Assembly: GCA_002401545.1 (NCBI GenBank)
Contig: NVTJ01000095.1
Span: forward strand, 4,365-9,939
Source of the DNA: Alphaproteobacteria bacterium
Lineage (GTDB): Bacteria; Pseudomonadota; Alphaproteobacteria; Sphingomonadales; Emcibacteraceae
Length of the DNA stretch: 5,575 bases
Reading direction: 5' to 3'
In this document: in pieces, positions 1 to 5,575 of the stretch
How positions within the stretch are numbered: the stretch's first letter is position 1
Layout of the letters: every line of letters begins with the position of its first letter
Translations under genes and position numbers: made by a program
The notes under the pieces: generated by a model
What the model was told of the DNA's origin: nothing
Seen by the model: the letters and a program-made list of their open reading frames with translations, nothing else
Database searches by the model: none

Positions 1-57
1 TTGAAAGCCCGCTATGAAGAAGTTGCTGTAAAATACAATCTTCCTCTTGCTGGCTAA
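1..57 (+). CDS. C-terminal end of an upstream gene, possibly a phasin-family protein
   Basis: Frame 1 is open from the first base to a TAA at 55-57 and encodes 18 residues ending KYNLPLAG. It is followed directly by an intrinsic terminator, which supports a real gene end rather than a chance reading frame. The fragment is too short to identify from its own sequence. Inference: in many alphaproteobacteria a phasin-family (polyhydroxyalkanoate granule-associated) gene lies just upstream of clpS, and a short charged, helical tail would fit that. The first codon seen (TTG) is internal, not a start. The gene is cut by the window edge. I am fairly sure it is a gene end, but the phasin identity is a guess from gene order. 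Confidence 0.55.
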   Translation: MKARYEEVAVKYNLPLAG

Positions 58-94
58 TAGCTGACGGACAGATTTTATGATACTGCCAAGTATC

Positions 95-123
95 AGGCCC
101 GGCTTTATGCCGGGTCTTTTTTT
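95..123 (+). terminator. Intrinsic (Rho-independent) terminator of the upstream gene
   Basis: A 9-bp stem, AGGCCCGGC at 95-103 paired with GCCGGGTCT at 109-117 (one G-T pair), closes a 5-base TTTAT loop. A run of seven T follows at 117-123. It begins 37 bases after the stop at 55-57. This is a textbook terminator, and it means clpS-clpA needs its own promoter downstream. Confidence 0.93.
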
Positions 124-159
124 GTGGAGGGCCCCATTCCAACTGGAAGTTCTGGTAAT

Positions 160-205
160 TTAACGCTATATTAGGATTGAAAGTATAAAATAAAAAACAT
201 ATTTT
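160..205 (+). promoter_or_regulatory. Candidate sigma-70 type promoter(s) for clpS-clpA
   Basis: The AT-rich stretch between the terminator and clpS holds two overlapping candidates. One is TTGAAA at 177-182, a 17-base spacer, and TATTTT at 200-205 (4 of 6 in the -10 box). The other is TTAACG at 160-165, an 18-base spacer, and TATAAA at 184-189. Either would give a 5' untranslated region of roughly 65 to 85 bases. The terminator upstream makes a promoter in this stretch necessary, but which hexamers are used cannot be decided by eye. No convincing RpoH-type pair was found. Confidence 0.4.
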
Positions 206-250
206 CACACCTTTAAATCTGTCTGGAACATTCTATTTAATATAAGTAAC

Positions 251-281
251 AGGGTGATCAATAACAATGGCGGCTAAATGA
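251..281 (+). promoter_or_regulatory. clpS translation initiation region with a possible 4-codon leader ORF (MAAK-stop)
   Basis: The sequence AGGGTGATC at 251-259 matches the 16S anti-Shine-Dalgarno region over GGTGATC (253-259). It lies 7 bases before an ATG at 267-269 that opens a mini-ORF, ATG GCG GCT AAA TGA (267-281). The mini-ORF stop overlaps the clpS ATG (278-280) as ATGA. Measured from clpS, the same ribosome-binding sequence is 18 bases away, too far for standard initiation. An in-frame TAA at 275-277 rules out any earlier clpS start. Inference: clpS may be translated by re-initiation after the mini-ORF. A four-codon ORF can easily arise by chance. Confidence 0.35.
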
Positions 282-598
282 GTGAAGATCAAAAGGACGG
301 GCAGGGTAAAAGAGGTGTTTTAACCAAAACACGTCCCAAGACCAAAAAACCGTCCATGTATAAGGTTCTCATGCTGAATGACGATTATACCCCGATGGAT
401 TTCGTTGTTCATATTCTTCTGTCATATTTTCAAAAGTCAGAGGAAGAAGCGGTACAGATCATGCTGAATGTGCATCAGACCGGCATTGGATTGTGCGGTG
501 TTTATAGTTTCGAAGTTGCAGAAACCAAGGTTGTACAGGTGATCGACAGCGCAAGACGTGCCGAGCATCCCCTGCAATGCACCCTGGAAAAGGAGTGA
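278..598 (+). CDS. clpS: ClpS, ATP-dependent Clp protease adaptor
   Basis: ClpS is the cytosolic N-end-rule adaptor. It binds proteins with bulky hydrophobic N-terminal residues, docks on the ClpA N-domain and hands them to ClpAP. The 106-residue product has the usual family length. A flexible, Lys-rich N-terminal tail (about residues 1-24), needed in the family for delivery to ClpA, precedes the folded core that begins KPSMYKV. The N-degron pocket is intact: N34-D35-D36, gatekeeper-position M40 and H66 stand at the same positions as in E. coli ClpS as I recall it, and the protein ends HPLQCTLEKE, close to the E. coli C-terminus. The start is fixed by an in-frame TAA at 275-277. clpA follows after 6 bases, so the adaptor and its unfoldase are co-expressed. 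Upstream translation signals are unusual (see the leader entry). The identification is secure from motifs and neighbourhood. Confidence 0.97.
   Translation: MSEDQKDGQGKRGVLTKTRPKTKKPSMYKVLMLNDDYTPMDFVVHILLSYFQKSEEEAVQIMLNVHQTGIGLCGVYSFEVAETKVVQVIDSARRAEHPLQCTLEKE
588..595 (+). promoter_or_regulatory. Shine-Dalgarno sequence of clpA inside the clpS 3' end
   Basis: AAAAGGAG at 588-595 lies within the last codons of clpS and ends just before its TGA (596-598). It is 9 bases upstream of the clpA ATG at 605. This strong site fixes the clpA start. Because terminating clpS ribosomes cover it, it suggests the two genes are translationally coupled. Confidence 0.85.
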
Positions 599-604
599 TC
601 ACGT

Positions 605-2920
605 ATGCCAACATTTTCGCCAAATCTTGAACATACCCTGCACCGGGCCGTGGGGGAAGCCAATCTGCGCAAGCATGAATTTGCCACGCTGGAGCATTTA
701 TTATTTGGCCTTCTGGACGACAAAGACGCAGTGGCGGTGCTCAGGGCATGTGATGTTAATGTGCGTCAGCTCAGGGCGGAAATAAAGGCATATCTTGACC
801 TGGAACTTGATACCATCAAGACAGAGCAGGGTGGTGAGGCCAGCCCCACATCCGGTTTTCAACGGGTCATCCAAAGATCAATCCTGCATGTGCAAAGCGC
901 CGGCCGGGAAGAAGTCACCGGGGCCAATGTGCTCATTGCCCTTTTTTCAGAACGGGAAAGTCACGCGGTTTATTTTCTTCAGCAGCATGACATGAGCCGG
1001 CTTGACGCGGTGAGTTATGTTTCTCACGGTATGGCCAAGTCGGTGGCAAAAACCGGTGCGGAAGAATCCGTTTCCAGCAGTGATGAGGATTTCGAGGAGC
1101 AGGAGAGGGAAGAAACGGCGCTGGAGAAATACTGCGTTAACCTGAACGAGAAAGCACGTGCGGGGAAGATTGATCCTTTAATCGGGCGGGAACATGAAAT
1201 TGAACGTACCATTCAGATTCTGTGTCGCCGGTCCAAGAATAACCCGCTTTATGTTGGTGATCCCGGTGTTGGAAAAACCGCAATTGCCGAAGGTCTGGCG
1301 CGTCATATTGTGGAGAAAAAAGTTCCTGAAGTTCTTCAGAACGCCACTATATTTTGCCTTGATATGGGAACATTGCTTGCCGGAACCCGTTACCGGGGGG
1401 ATTTTGAAGAACGCCTGAAGGCCGTGATTTCAGAAGTTGAGGAGCATGACAGTGCCATTTTGTTCATAGATGAAATTCACACCATCATTGGTGCCGGGGC
1501 CACCAGTGGCGGGGCTATGGATGCCTCTAACATGTTAAAGCCTGCTCTGTCATCGGGCTCCATTCGTTGCATTGGATCCACCACATACAAGGAATATCGC
1601 TCCCACTTTGAAAAAGACCGGGCCTTGCTCAGAAGATTCCAGAAAATAGACATTAAGGAACCAACTATCCCTGAAACCAAGGAAATTCTCAAAGGGCTTA
1701 GAAAATATTTTGAAAAACATCACGGCGTAAAATACAGTGATGATGTGATTGATGCGGCGGTTGACCTGTCCTCCCGTCATATTAATGACCGCAAACAGCC
1801 CGACAAATCCATTGATGTCATTGACGAAGTCGGCGCGTCCCAGATGCTTTTGCCGCCGGGGAAACGCAAAAAAAATATTACCGTAGAGGATGTGGAAGTG
1901 GTGGTGTCCAAAATCGCCCGCATTCCGGCGAAATCTGTATCCAAGGATGATACCGCTGTCCTCGCCAGCATTGATACCGACCTGAAACGGGTCATCTATG
2001 GTCAGAATAAGGCCATTGAGGTGCTGACAGACGCCATACGGCTGTCCCGTGCCGGTTTGCGACAGGATGACAAGCCCATAGGCTGTTATTTATTCTGTGG
2101 ACCGACGGGGGTTGGTAAAACAGAGGTGACAAAGCAAATGGCCAGCCTTCTGGGCTTAGAGCTGCACCGGTTTGATATGTCGGAATATATGGAACGGCAT
2201 TCCGTTTCCCGTCTGATCGGCGCGCCGCCGGGCTATGTGGGGTATGATCAGGGTGGTCTCCTTACCGATGCGGTGGATCAGTCCCCCCATTGTGTCATTC
2301 TGCTGGATGAAATTGAAAAGGCCCACCCCGATATTTATAATATCCTGTTACAGGTCATGGACCACGGCAAACTGACCGACAGCAACGGCAAGAAAATAGA
2401 TTTCCGCAATGTAATCCTTGTGATGACCACCAACGCCGGGGCCATGGAAATGAGCAAGGAAGCTATTGGTTTTGGCTCAAATATTCGTGAAGGTGATGCC
2501 GAAGAGGCCATTAAAAAGCTCTTCACACCGGAATTCCGAAATCGGCTGGATGCGACAGTGCCGTTTAAAAACCTGTCACTGGCCGTAATGGGGCAGGTGG
2601 TTGAGAAATTCGTGCTGGAACTGGAAATGCAGCTTGAGGAACGCCAGGTGCATATCAGCCTGACTCCGGCGGCAAAGACGTGGCTGTCCGAGAAGGGATA
2701 TGATCCTCTTTATGGCGCGCGTCCGCTGGCCCGGACCATACAGGAATATGTTAAAAAACCGCTGGCTAACGAACTTTTATTTGGCAAGCTGGTAAAGGGC
2801 GGTGAGGTTCTGGTCAGGGTAAAAGACGGCAAATTGGCATTCGATATTGAGCCAGCCGCGCCCCAGATCAAGAAAATCACCGATGAAAGCTCTGATAAGC
2901 CAAAGGAATATGTCAAATAA
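605..2920 (+). CDS. clpA: ClpA, ATP-binding unfoldase subunit of ClpAP protease
   Basis: ClpA is a hexameric AAA+ unfoldase of the Hsp100 family that unfolds substrates and threads them into ClpP. The 771-residue product has the full family layout. The N-domain with two Clp repeats (about 1-145) is where ClpS docks, and an acidic, Ser-rich linker follows (about 152-172). Module D1 has Walker A GDPGVGKT (218-225), Walker B ILFIDE (285-290) and pore loop RYRG (262-265). Module D2 has Walker A GPTGVGKT (499-506), GYVG pore loop (543-546), Walker B VILLDE (564-569), sensor 1 TTN (608-610), arginine-finger region FRNRLD (644-649) and sensor 2 GARPLAR (704-710). The ClpP-binding loop reads IGF (621-623), where E. 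coli ClpA has IGL. The long ClpB/ClpC coiled-coil middle domain is absent, which separates it from those relatives. No catalytic residue appears lost. It is the second gene of the clpS-clpA operon, and no clear terminator follows it. Confidence 0.98.
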   Translation: MPTFSPNLEHTLHRAVGEANLRKHEFATLEHLLFGLLDDKDAVAVLRACDVNVRQLRAEIKAYLDLELDTIKTEQGGEASPTSGFQRVIQRSILHVQSAGREEVTGANVLIALFSERESHAVYFLQQHDMSRLDAVSYVSHGMAKSVAKTGAEESVSSSDEDFEEQEREETALEKYCVNLNEKARAGKIDPLIGREHEIERTIQILCRRSKNNPLYVGDPGVGKTAIAEGLARHIVEKKVPEVLQNATIFCLDMGTLLAGTRYRGDFEERLKAVISEVEEHDSAILFIDEIHTIIGAGATSGGAMDASNMLKPALSSGSIRCIGSTTYKEYRSHFEKDRALLRRFQKIDIKEPTIPETKEILKGLRKYFEKHHGVKYSDDVIDAAVDLSSRHINDRKQPDKSIDVIDEVGASQMLLPPGKRKKNITVEDVEVVVSKIARIPAKSVSKDDTAVLASIDTDLKRVIYGQNKAIEVLTDAIRLSRAGLRQDDKPIGCYLFCGPTGVGKTEVTKQMASLLGLELHRFDMSEYMERHSVSRLIGAPPGYVGYDQGGLLTDAVDQSPHCVILLDEIEKAHPDIYNILLQVMDHGKLTDSNGKKIDFRNVILVMTTNAGAMEMSKEAIGFGSNIREGDAEEAIKKLFTPEFRNRLDATVPFKNLSLAVMGQVVEKFVLELEMQLEERQVHISLTPAAKTWLSEKGYDPLYGARPLARTIQEYVKKPLANELLFGKLVKGGEVLVRVKDGKLAFDIEPAAPQIKKITDESSDKPKEYVK

Positions 2921-2940
2921 ACAATAACGTTTTTGTTCAT

Positions 2941-2968
2941 TTGGAATTCAGGTAGGATGTCGTATAAT
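2941..2968 (+). promoter_or_regulatory. Sigma-70 type promoter for the small secreted-protein gene
   Basis: TTGGAA at 2941-2946 (4 of 6 to the -35 consensus), a 16-base spacer and a perfect TATAAT at 2963-2968 lie just after clpA. Transcription would start near 2974-2976, giving a leader of about 30 bases before the ATG at 3007. This is the best-formed promoter in the window. It argues that the downstream gene is transcribed on its own, although read-through from clpA is possible because no convincing terminator separates them. Confidence 0.7.
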
Positions 2969-3006
2969 CTCCTTTGATAGTAACAACTTTATTTAAGGAA
3001 AAGTCG

Positions 3007-3420
3007 ATGTTTGGAAAATCACTAATATTTGCGCTGAGTTTGTCCCTTGTTTCTCTGTCTGCCATGGCCGATGAGGGCAAACAAGATAAATTGGCTAAAG
3101 CACTGGAAAAATACGAAGAGACCGGAAAAATTAAAAGTTGTATCTCGCCATCCCGTATTAGTTCAAGCAGGGTGATTGATGATAATAACATTTTCTTCAT
3201 CATGAAGGGCAGTAAAGCTTATCTTAACACGCTTCCCCACAGATGTTCTCGTCTGGGATTTGAGAAAGCCTTTAGTTACAGCCTGTCTATCAATCAGCTC
3301 TGTGATGTGGATATTATAACGGTTTTTGATTCTAGCAGCAGTATTCAGGGACCATCCTGCGGGTTGGGAAAATTTGTTGAATATAAGAAGAAACCCAAGC
3401 CGGAAAAATCTGCGGAATAG
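3007..3420 (+). CDS. Small secreted protein with four cysteines, DUF6491-like
   Basis: The product is 137 residues of unknown function. The first 21 residues form a clear Sec signal peptide: K4, a hydrophobic stretch LIFALSLSLVSLS, then AMA before a predicted cut at A21-D22. The mature part is probably periplasmic. It begins with a charged, helical segment (22-43), followed by a compact domain with CISPSRI (45-51), RVIDD (55-59), NTLPHRC (74-80), LGFEKAFSY (83-91), QLCDVDIITV (97-106) and GPSCGLGKF (115-123). Its tail is rich in Lys and Pro. Cysteines 45, 80, 99 and 118 could form two disulfides. From memory this pattern matches DUF6491, a family of uncharacterised proteobacterial proteins; the family number could be wrong. 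The ATG at 3007 has AAGGA (2995-2999) 7 bases upstream and starts at the signal peptide. A longer frame from TTG at 2974 would begin at the predicted transcription start and is unlikely. The gene has its own promoter. Confidence 0.85.
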   Translation: MFGKSLIFALSLSLVSLSAMADEGKQDKLAKALEKYEETGKIKSCISPSRISSSRVIDDNNIFFIMKGSKAYLNTLPHRCSRLGFEKAFSYSLSINQLCDVDIITVFDSSSSIQGPSCGLGKFVEYKKKPKPEKSAE

Positions 3421-3423
3421 GCT

Positions 3424-4578
3424 TTAACCCTTTTTAAAAGGTGCCATATACGAGAGGAATTCCTGATCGGCAAGAATGGCGTTCCTTTCGTGGGTCAGAT
3501 AATCCGCTATGGCTTTTCTGAAAGGCGGATTACTGATCCAGTGGGCGCTATAGGTGGATGTGGGCCGATAACCACGGGCCAGTTTATGGCCCCCCTGTGC
3601 GCCGGCCTCCACTTTTTTCAGGCCATGGCGGATGGCATAATCTATGGCCTGATAATAGCAGACCTCAAAATGAAGATACCTGTGGTCTTCAATGGCACCC
3701 CAGTAGCGGCCATAGAGCGTATCATCACTTAAAAGATTTAAAGCGCCGGCGATATATTTGTTATGGTGCTGGCACATGATCAGGACTATTTTGTCAGATA
3801 ATTTTTCACCAAGAAGCGAGAAAAACTGCCTGTTCAAATAGGGTTGCCCCCATTTCCGGTGGCTGGTGTCCAGATAAAAAGTAAAATACTGGTCCCAGTG
3901 ATCTTCCGTAATATCCTGCCCCGACAGCACGTCTATTTCAATATCATTGGCCACCGCCAGCCTTCTTTCCTTACGGATATTTTTTCTCTTGCGGGAAGAC
4001 AGGTCCGCGAGGAAGTCATCAAAACAGCCATATCCTTCATTCAGCCAGTGGAATTGCTGATCCAGCCGTTTGAGGAATCCGTGATCCGCCATAAATTCCC
4101 ATTCCTGCCTTTCAGCAAATGTCACATGCAGGGATGAAATATCCAGTTTATTTACCAGTGACAGGGCTGTCTTTAGCAGATGTCCCTGAACGTCTTGTTT
4201 GTCTCCCGGGTTCAAAACCATCAGCTTGGGGCCGGTAACCGGTGTGAAGGGGGTGGAAGATTGCAGTTTGGGATAATAATTTCCGCCCGCCTGATGATAG
4301 GCGTTGGCCCAGGCATGATCAAAAACATATTCGCCCTGAGAATGGCTTTTCAGGTAAAGCGGCATCACGCCCACGACAGTTGCGCCTTTGCGAACGATAA
4401 TATGCTGGGCCTGCCATCCGGTATTTGCCGTGGCACAACCGCTTGTCTCCAGGGCGCTCAGGAATTGATAGGACAGGAAAGGGTTATGGCCTGTATGGTC
4501 ATTAAAACAACAGCTATTCCAGTCTTTTTTCGATATCTGGCACAGGCTGGTGATGATTTGGGACTGATAGACGTTCAT
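3424..4578 (-). CDS. FemAB-like GNAT-fold N-acyltransferase (COG3146, formerly DUF482)
   Basis: The 384-residue protein carries the marks of the FemAB_like (PF04339) family, often annotated as a GNAT-family N-acetyltransferase or peptidoglycan biosynthesis protein. Visible blocks are HNPFLSYQFL (31-40), GEYVFDHAW (82-90), YYPKLQ (101-106), PFTPVTGPKL (110-119), QFHWLN (175-180), a basic RKRKNIRKER (196-205), SHRKWGQPYL (239-248), GRYWG (290-294), HFEVCYYQAIDYA (303-315) and EAGAQGGHKLARGY (324-337). Length is normal and no signal peptide or membrane segment is seen, so it is probably cytosolic. True FemAB enzymes use aminoacyl-tRNA to build peptidoglycan cross-bridges; for this proteobacterial branch I know of no established substrate. 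Its ATG overlaps the stop of the phosphodiesterase gene by 4 bases (ATGA, 4575-4578). It has no good Shine-Dalgarno sequence of its own, so coupled translation is likely. It is the last gene of the minus-strand operon. Confidence 0.92.
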   Translation of the reverse strand: MNVYQSQIITSLCQISKKDWNSCCFNDHTGHNPFLSYQFLSALETSGCATANTGWQAQHIIVRKGATVVGVMPLYLKSHSQGEYVFDHAWANAYHQAGGNYYPKLQSSTPFTPVTGPKLMVLNPGDKQDVQGHLLKTALSLVNKLDISSLHVTFAERQEWEFMADHGFLKRLDQQFHWLNEGYGCFDDFLADLSSRKRKNIRKERRLAVANDIEIDVLSGQDITEDHWDQYFTFYLDTSHRKWGQPYLNRQFFSLLGEKLSDKIVLIMCQHHNKYIAGALNLLSDDTLYGRYWGAIEDHRYLHFEVCYYQAIDYAIRHGLKKVEAGAQGGHKLARGYRPTSTYSAHWISNPPFRKAIADYLTHERNAILADQEFLSYMAPFKKG

Positions 4579-5303
4579 AAATCCAGATTTTCATAAATGC
4601 TGTTGTCGGTATATTGCCGGGCTTTTTGTTGCAGTTCCTCAGTTCGTACCGTCCAGGTCAATACGGGAATATTTCTGCTCCGGCAATATTCCGTTACCTC
4701 ATTGGGCAGGGCCTTGATGTCATAGGCGATGAAGTCCACGTCAAGATCATCAATGTATGACTTCTGCGCCGCTACCGAGAAATAGGGGTCCGGCAGGTCG
4801 CCATCATTGATGTTGGTGGCTACAAGGCCGCGGGTTATCTCCGGGGCATTTTCCAGAAACCACAAAATAATATCCGGGTAGAATGACATGACGGCAACCG
4901 GGCCGGGATAGTCACGGATGTCCTCAAACACCGCCTTTGCAATTTGCTCAGGCTTATGCTGATCACCTTTTATTTCTATCAGGACAGGAAAATCCGGATT
5001 GAGGTTATGCAATATATTTCCCAGCGTCAGGATGACATCCTCTGAAGTGGTTAAAGTGAATTTTGATAATTGTTCGGCGGTAAAATCCCCAATGCATCCT
5101 CTATAACCTGTCAGTCGTTTGAGGGACAGATCATGAAACACCATGGCTTTTCCGTCATGGCTCAGCAGGACATCAAGCTCAACCCCATGACCACGCGCAT
5201 TTGCGGCTTGAAAGGCCGACAGGGAGTTTTCCACATGACCCGTGGCGGCACCATGAAGTCCACGATGGGCAAAGGGTGCTTTTATTAAAAATTCATGCGA
5301 CAC
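4575..5303 (-). CDS. Glycerophosphodiester phosphodiesterase (GDPD family, UgpQ-like)
   Basis: The enzyme hydrolyses glycerophosphodiesters, the deacylation products of phospholipids, to glycerol-3-phosphate and an alcohol. The 242-residue TIM-barrel protein has the GDPD signature: HRG (13-15) with catalytic-type H13, EN (25-26), metal-binding ELDV (42-45; E42, D44), HD (57-58; H57) and LIEIK (108-112; E110). It also has the late strand VLTWTV typical of the family. There is no signal peptide, so it should be cytosolic like UgpQ, unlike periplasmic GlpQ. Its end (IYENLDL) differs from the FEG-containing end I would expect in many relatives. The start is GTG at 5301-5303; a TAG four codons upstream in the same frame leaves no earlier normal start. 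The preceding RidA-gene stop lies 1 base away, so translation is probably coupled. The substrate headgroup cannot be read from the sequence. Confidence 0.94.
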   Translation of the reverse strand: MSHEFLIKAPFAHRGLHGAATGHVENSLSAFQAANARGHGVELDVLLSHDGKAMVFHDLSLKRLTGYRGCIGDFTAEQLSKFTLTTSEDVILTLGNILHNLNPDFPVLIEIKGDQHKPEQIAKAVFEDIRDYPGPVAVMSFYPDIILWFLENAPEITRGLVATNINDGDLPDPYFSVAAQKSYIDDLDVDFIAYDIKALPNEVTEYCRSRNIPVLTWTVRTEELQQKARQYTDNSIYENLDL

Positions 5304-5304
5304 C

Positions 5305-5575
5305 TTAAGAAATTTCTATAAGGGCATCGATTTCCACAGGAACATTAAGGGGTAGAGCATTTGTACCAACCGCTGACCGGGAATGTTTTCCCGCTTCACC
5401 AAAAACTGCAACCATGAGGTCAGAGGCCCCGTTTACGATGGCTGGTTGGCTGGGAAAGCCGTCAACACAATTGATAAAAGCGCCAAGTTTCACGATTCTT
5501 ACGACACGTTCGAGATCACCGCCGCAGGCTGCTCTGGCCTGGCTGATGATATTGATGGCACAGAGGCGGGCGGCA
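5305..5575 (-). CDS. RidA (YjgF/YER057c/UK114) family protein, C-terminal 89 residues
   Basis: The frame is open from the window edge to TAA at 5305-5307. It encodes 89 residues of a protein whose N-terminus lies beyond the window; relatives of this type are about 150 residues. Founding RidA members are trimeric imine/enamine deaminases that remove reactive 2-aminoacrylate and related metabolites. Typical features are AARLCAINIISQARAACGG near the visible start, VVRIVKLGAFIN, NGASDLMVAVFGEAGKHSR and a VPVEIDALIEI end. The visible R66 (codon at 5377-5379) aligns with the key Arg105 of E. coli-type RidA, so deaminase activity is plausible. This longer alphaproteobacterial branch is not the archetypal one, and its substrate is uncertain. 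A GTG at 5491-5493 would start inside conserved sequence and is not the true start. It is the upstream gene in view of the operon, 1 base ahead of the phosphodiesterase gene. Confidence 0.93.
   Translation of the reverse strand, partial: AARLCAINIISQARAACGGDLERVVRIVKLGAFINCVDGFPSQPAIVNGASDLMVAVFGEAGKHSRSAVGTNALPLNVPVEIDALIEIS

Noticed and set aside
132..138. CCCCATT resembling the -10 box of an RpoH heat-shock promoter
   Set aside because: No CTTGAA-like -35 box exists at the required distance; that position is occupied by the terminator stem and T-run.
2920..2937. Near-palindrome AACAATAAC/GTTTTTGTT after clpA as a terminator
   Set aside because: With a realistic loop only about five AT-rich pairs remain, and no T-run follows, so it should not terminate transcription.
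2974..3006. TTG start giving the secreted protein 11 extra residues
   Set aside because: It falls at the predicted transcription start, has no ribosome-binding site, and would place charged residues ahead of a good signal peptide. ATG at 3007 with AAGGA 7 bases upstream is better.
2937..3203. Minus-strand open frame of 88 codons across the secreted-protein gene start
   Set aside because: It covers the promoter, Shine-Dalgarno and signal peptide of the plus-strand gene, all of which are well formed, and its product shows no recognisable domain.
3429..3441. Palindrome CCTTTT-T-AAAAGG near the convergent junction
   Set aside because: A one-base loop cannot fold, and the sequence is coding in the acyltransferase C-terminus (PFKKG), which explains its AAAAGG run.
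3603..3626. GGCCT ... AGGCC inverted repeat with a T-run between the arms
   Set aside because: The T-run is in the loop rather than after the stem, and the sequence lies in conserved coding sequence of the acyltransferase gene.
4180..4596. Plus-strand open frame of 138 codons
   Set aside because: It lies antisense to the start of the acyltransferase gene and runs into the end of the phosphodiesterase gene. Its translation resembles no family, and both minus-strand genes have clear family motifs.

Overview
The window looks like ordinary chromosomal DNA from an alphaproteobacterium of moderate GC content. The grounds are the clpS-clpA pair behind what may be a phasin gene, a FemAB-like COG3146 protein and RidA of the type common in that class, and a small secreted protein that resembles DUF6491. 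A lineage near Kordiimonadales/Emcibacterales or Sphingomonadales is possible, but the sequence does not settle it. No mobile element, tRNA, rRNA, CRISPR array or prophage gene was seen.

Left part, plus strand. The last 18 codons of an upstream gene (1-57) are followed by a clear intrinsic terminator (95-123). An AT-rich leader of about 150 bases then carries candidate promoters and leads into clpS (278-598) and clpA (605-2920). These two encode the N-degron adaptor and the Hsp100 unfoldase that feeds ClpP. They are separated by 6 bases, and the clpA Shine-Dalgarno sequence lies at the end of clpS, so they form one operon. The clpS start is unusual: an in-frame stop lies directly upstream, and the best ribosome-binding sequence instead serves a four-codon mini-ORF (MAAK-stop) that overlaps the clpS ATG as ATGA.

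Middle. A well-formed promoter (TTGGAA-N16-TATAAT) after clpA drives a 137-residue secreted protein with four cysteines (3007-3420). Its stop codon is 3 bases from the stop of the converging minus-strand genes.

Right part, minus strand, in transcription order: a RidA-family gene cut by the window edge (5305-5575), a glycerophosphodiester phosphodiesterase starting at GTG (4575-5303), and a FemAB-like N-acyltransferase (3424-4578). Spacings of 1 base and a 4-base overlap point to a single, translationally coupled operon.

The content is mainly housekeeping: protein quality control on the left, and metabolite damage control, phospholipid-headgroup turnover and an acyltransferase of unknown substrate on the right. 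I see no convincing new biological system. The points worth a second look are the clpS leader, the uncharacterised secreted protein, and the terminator-free convergent junction.
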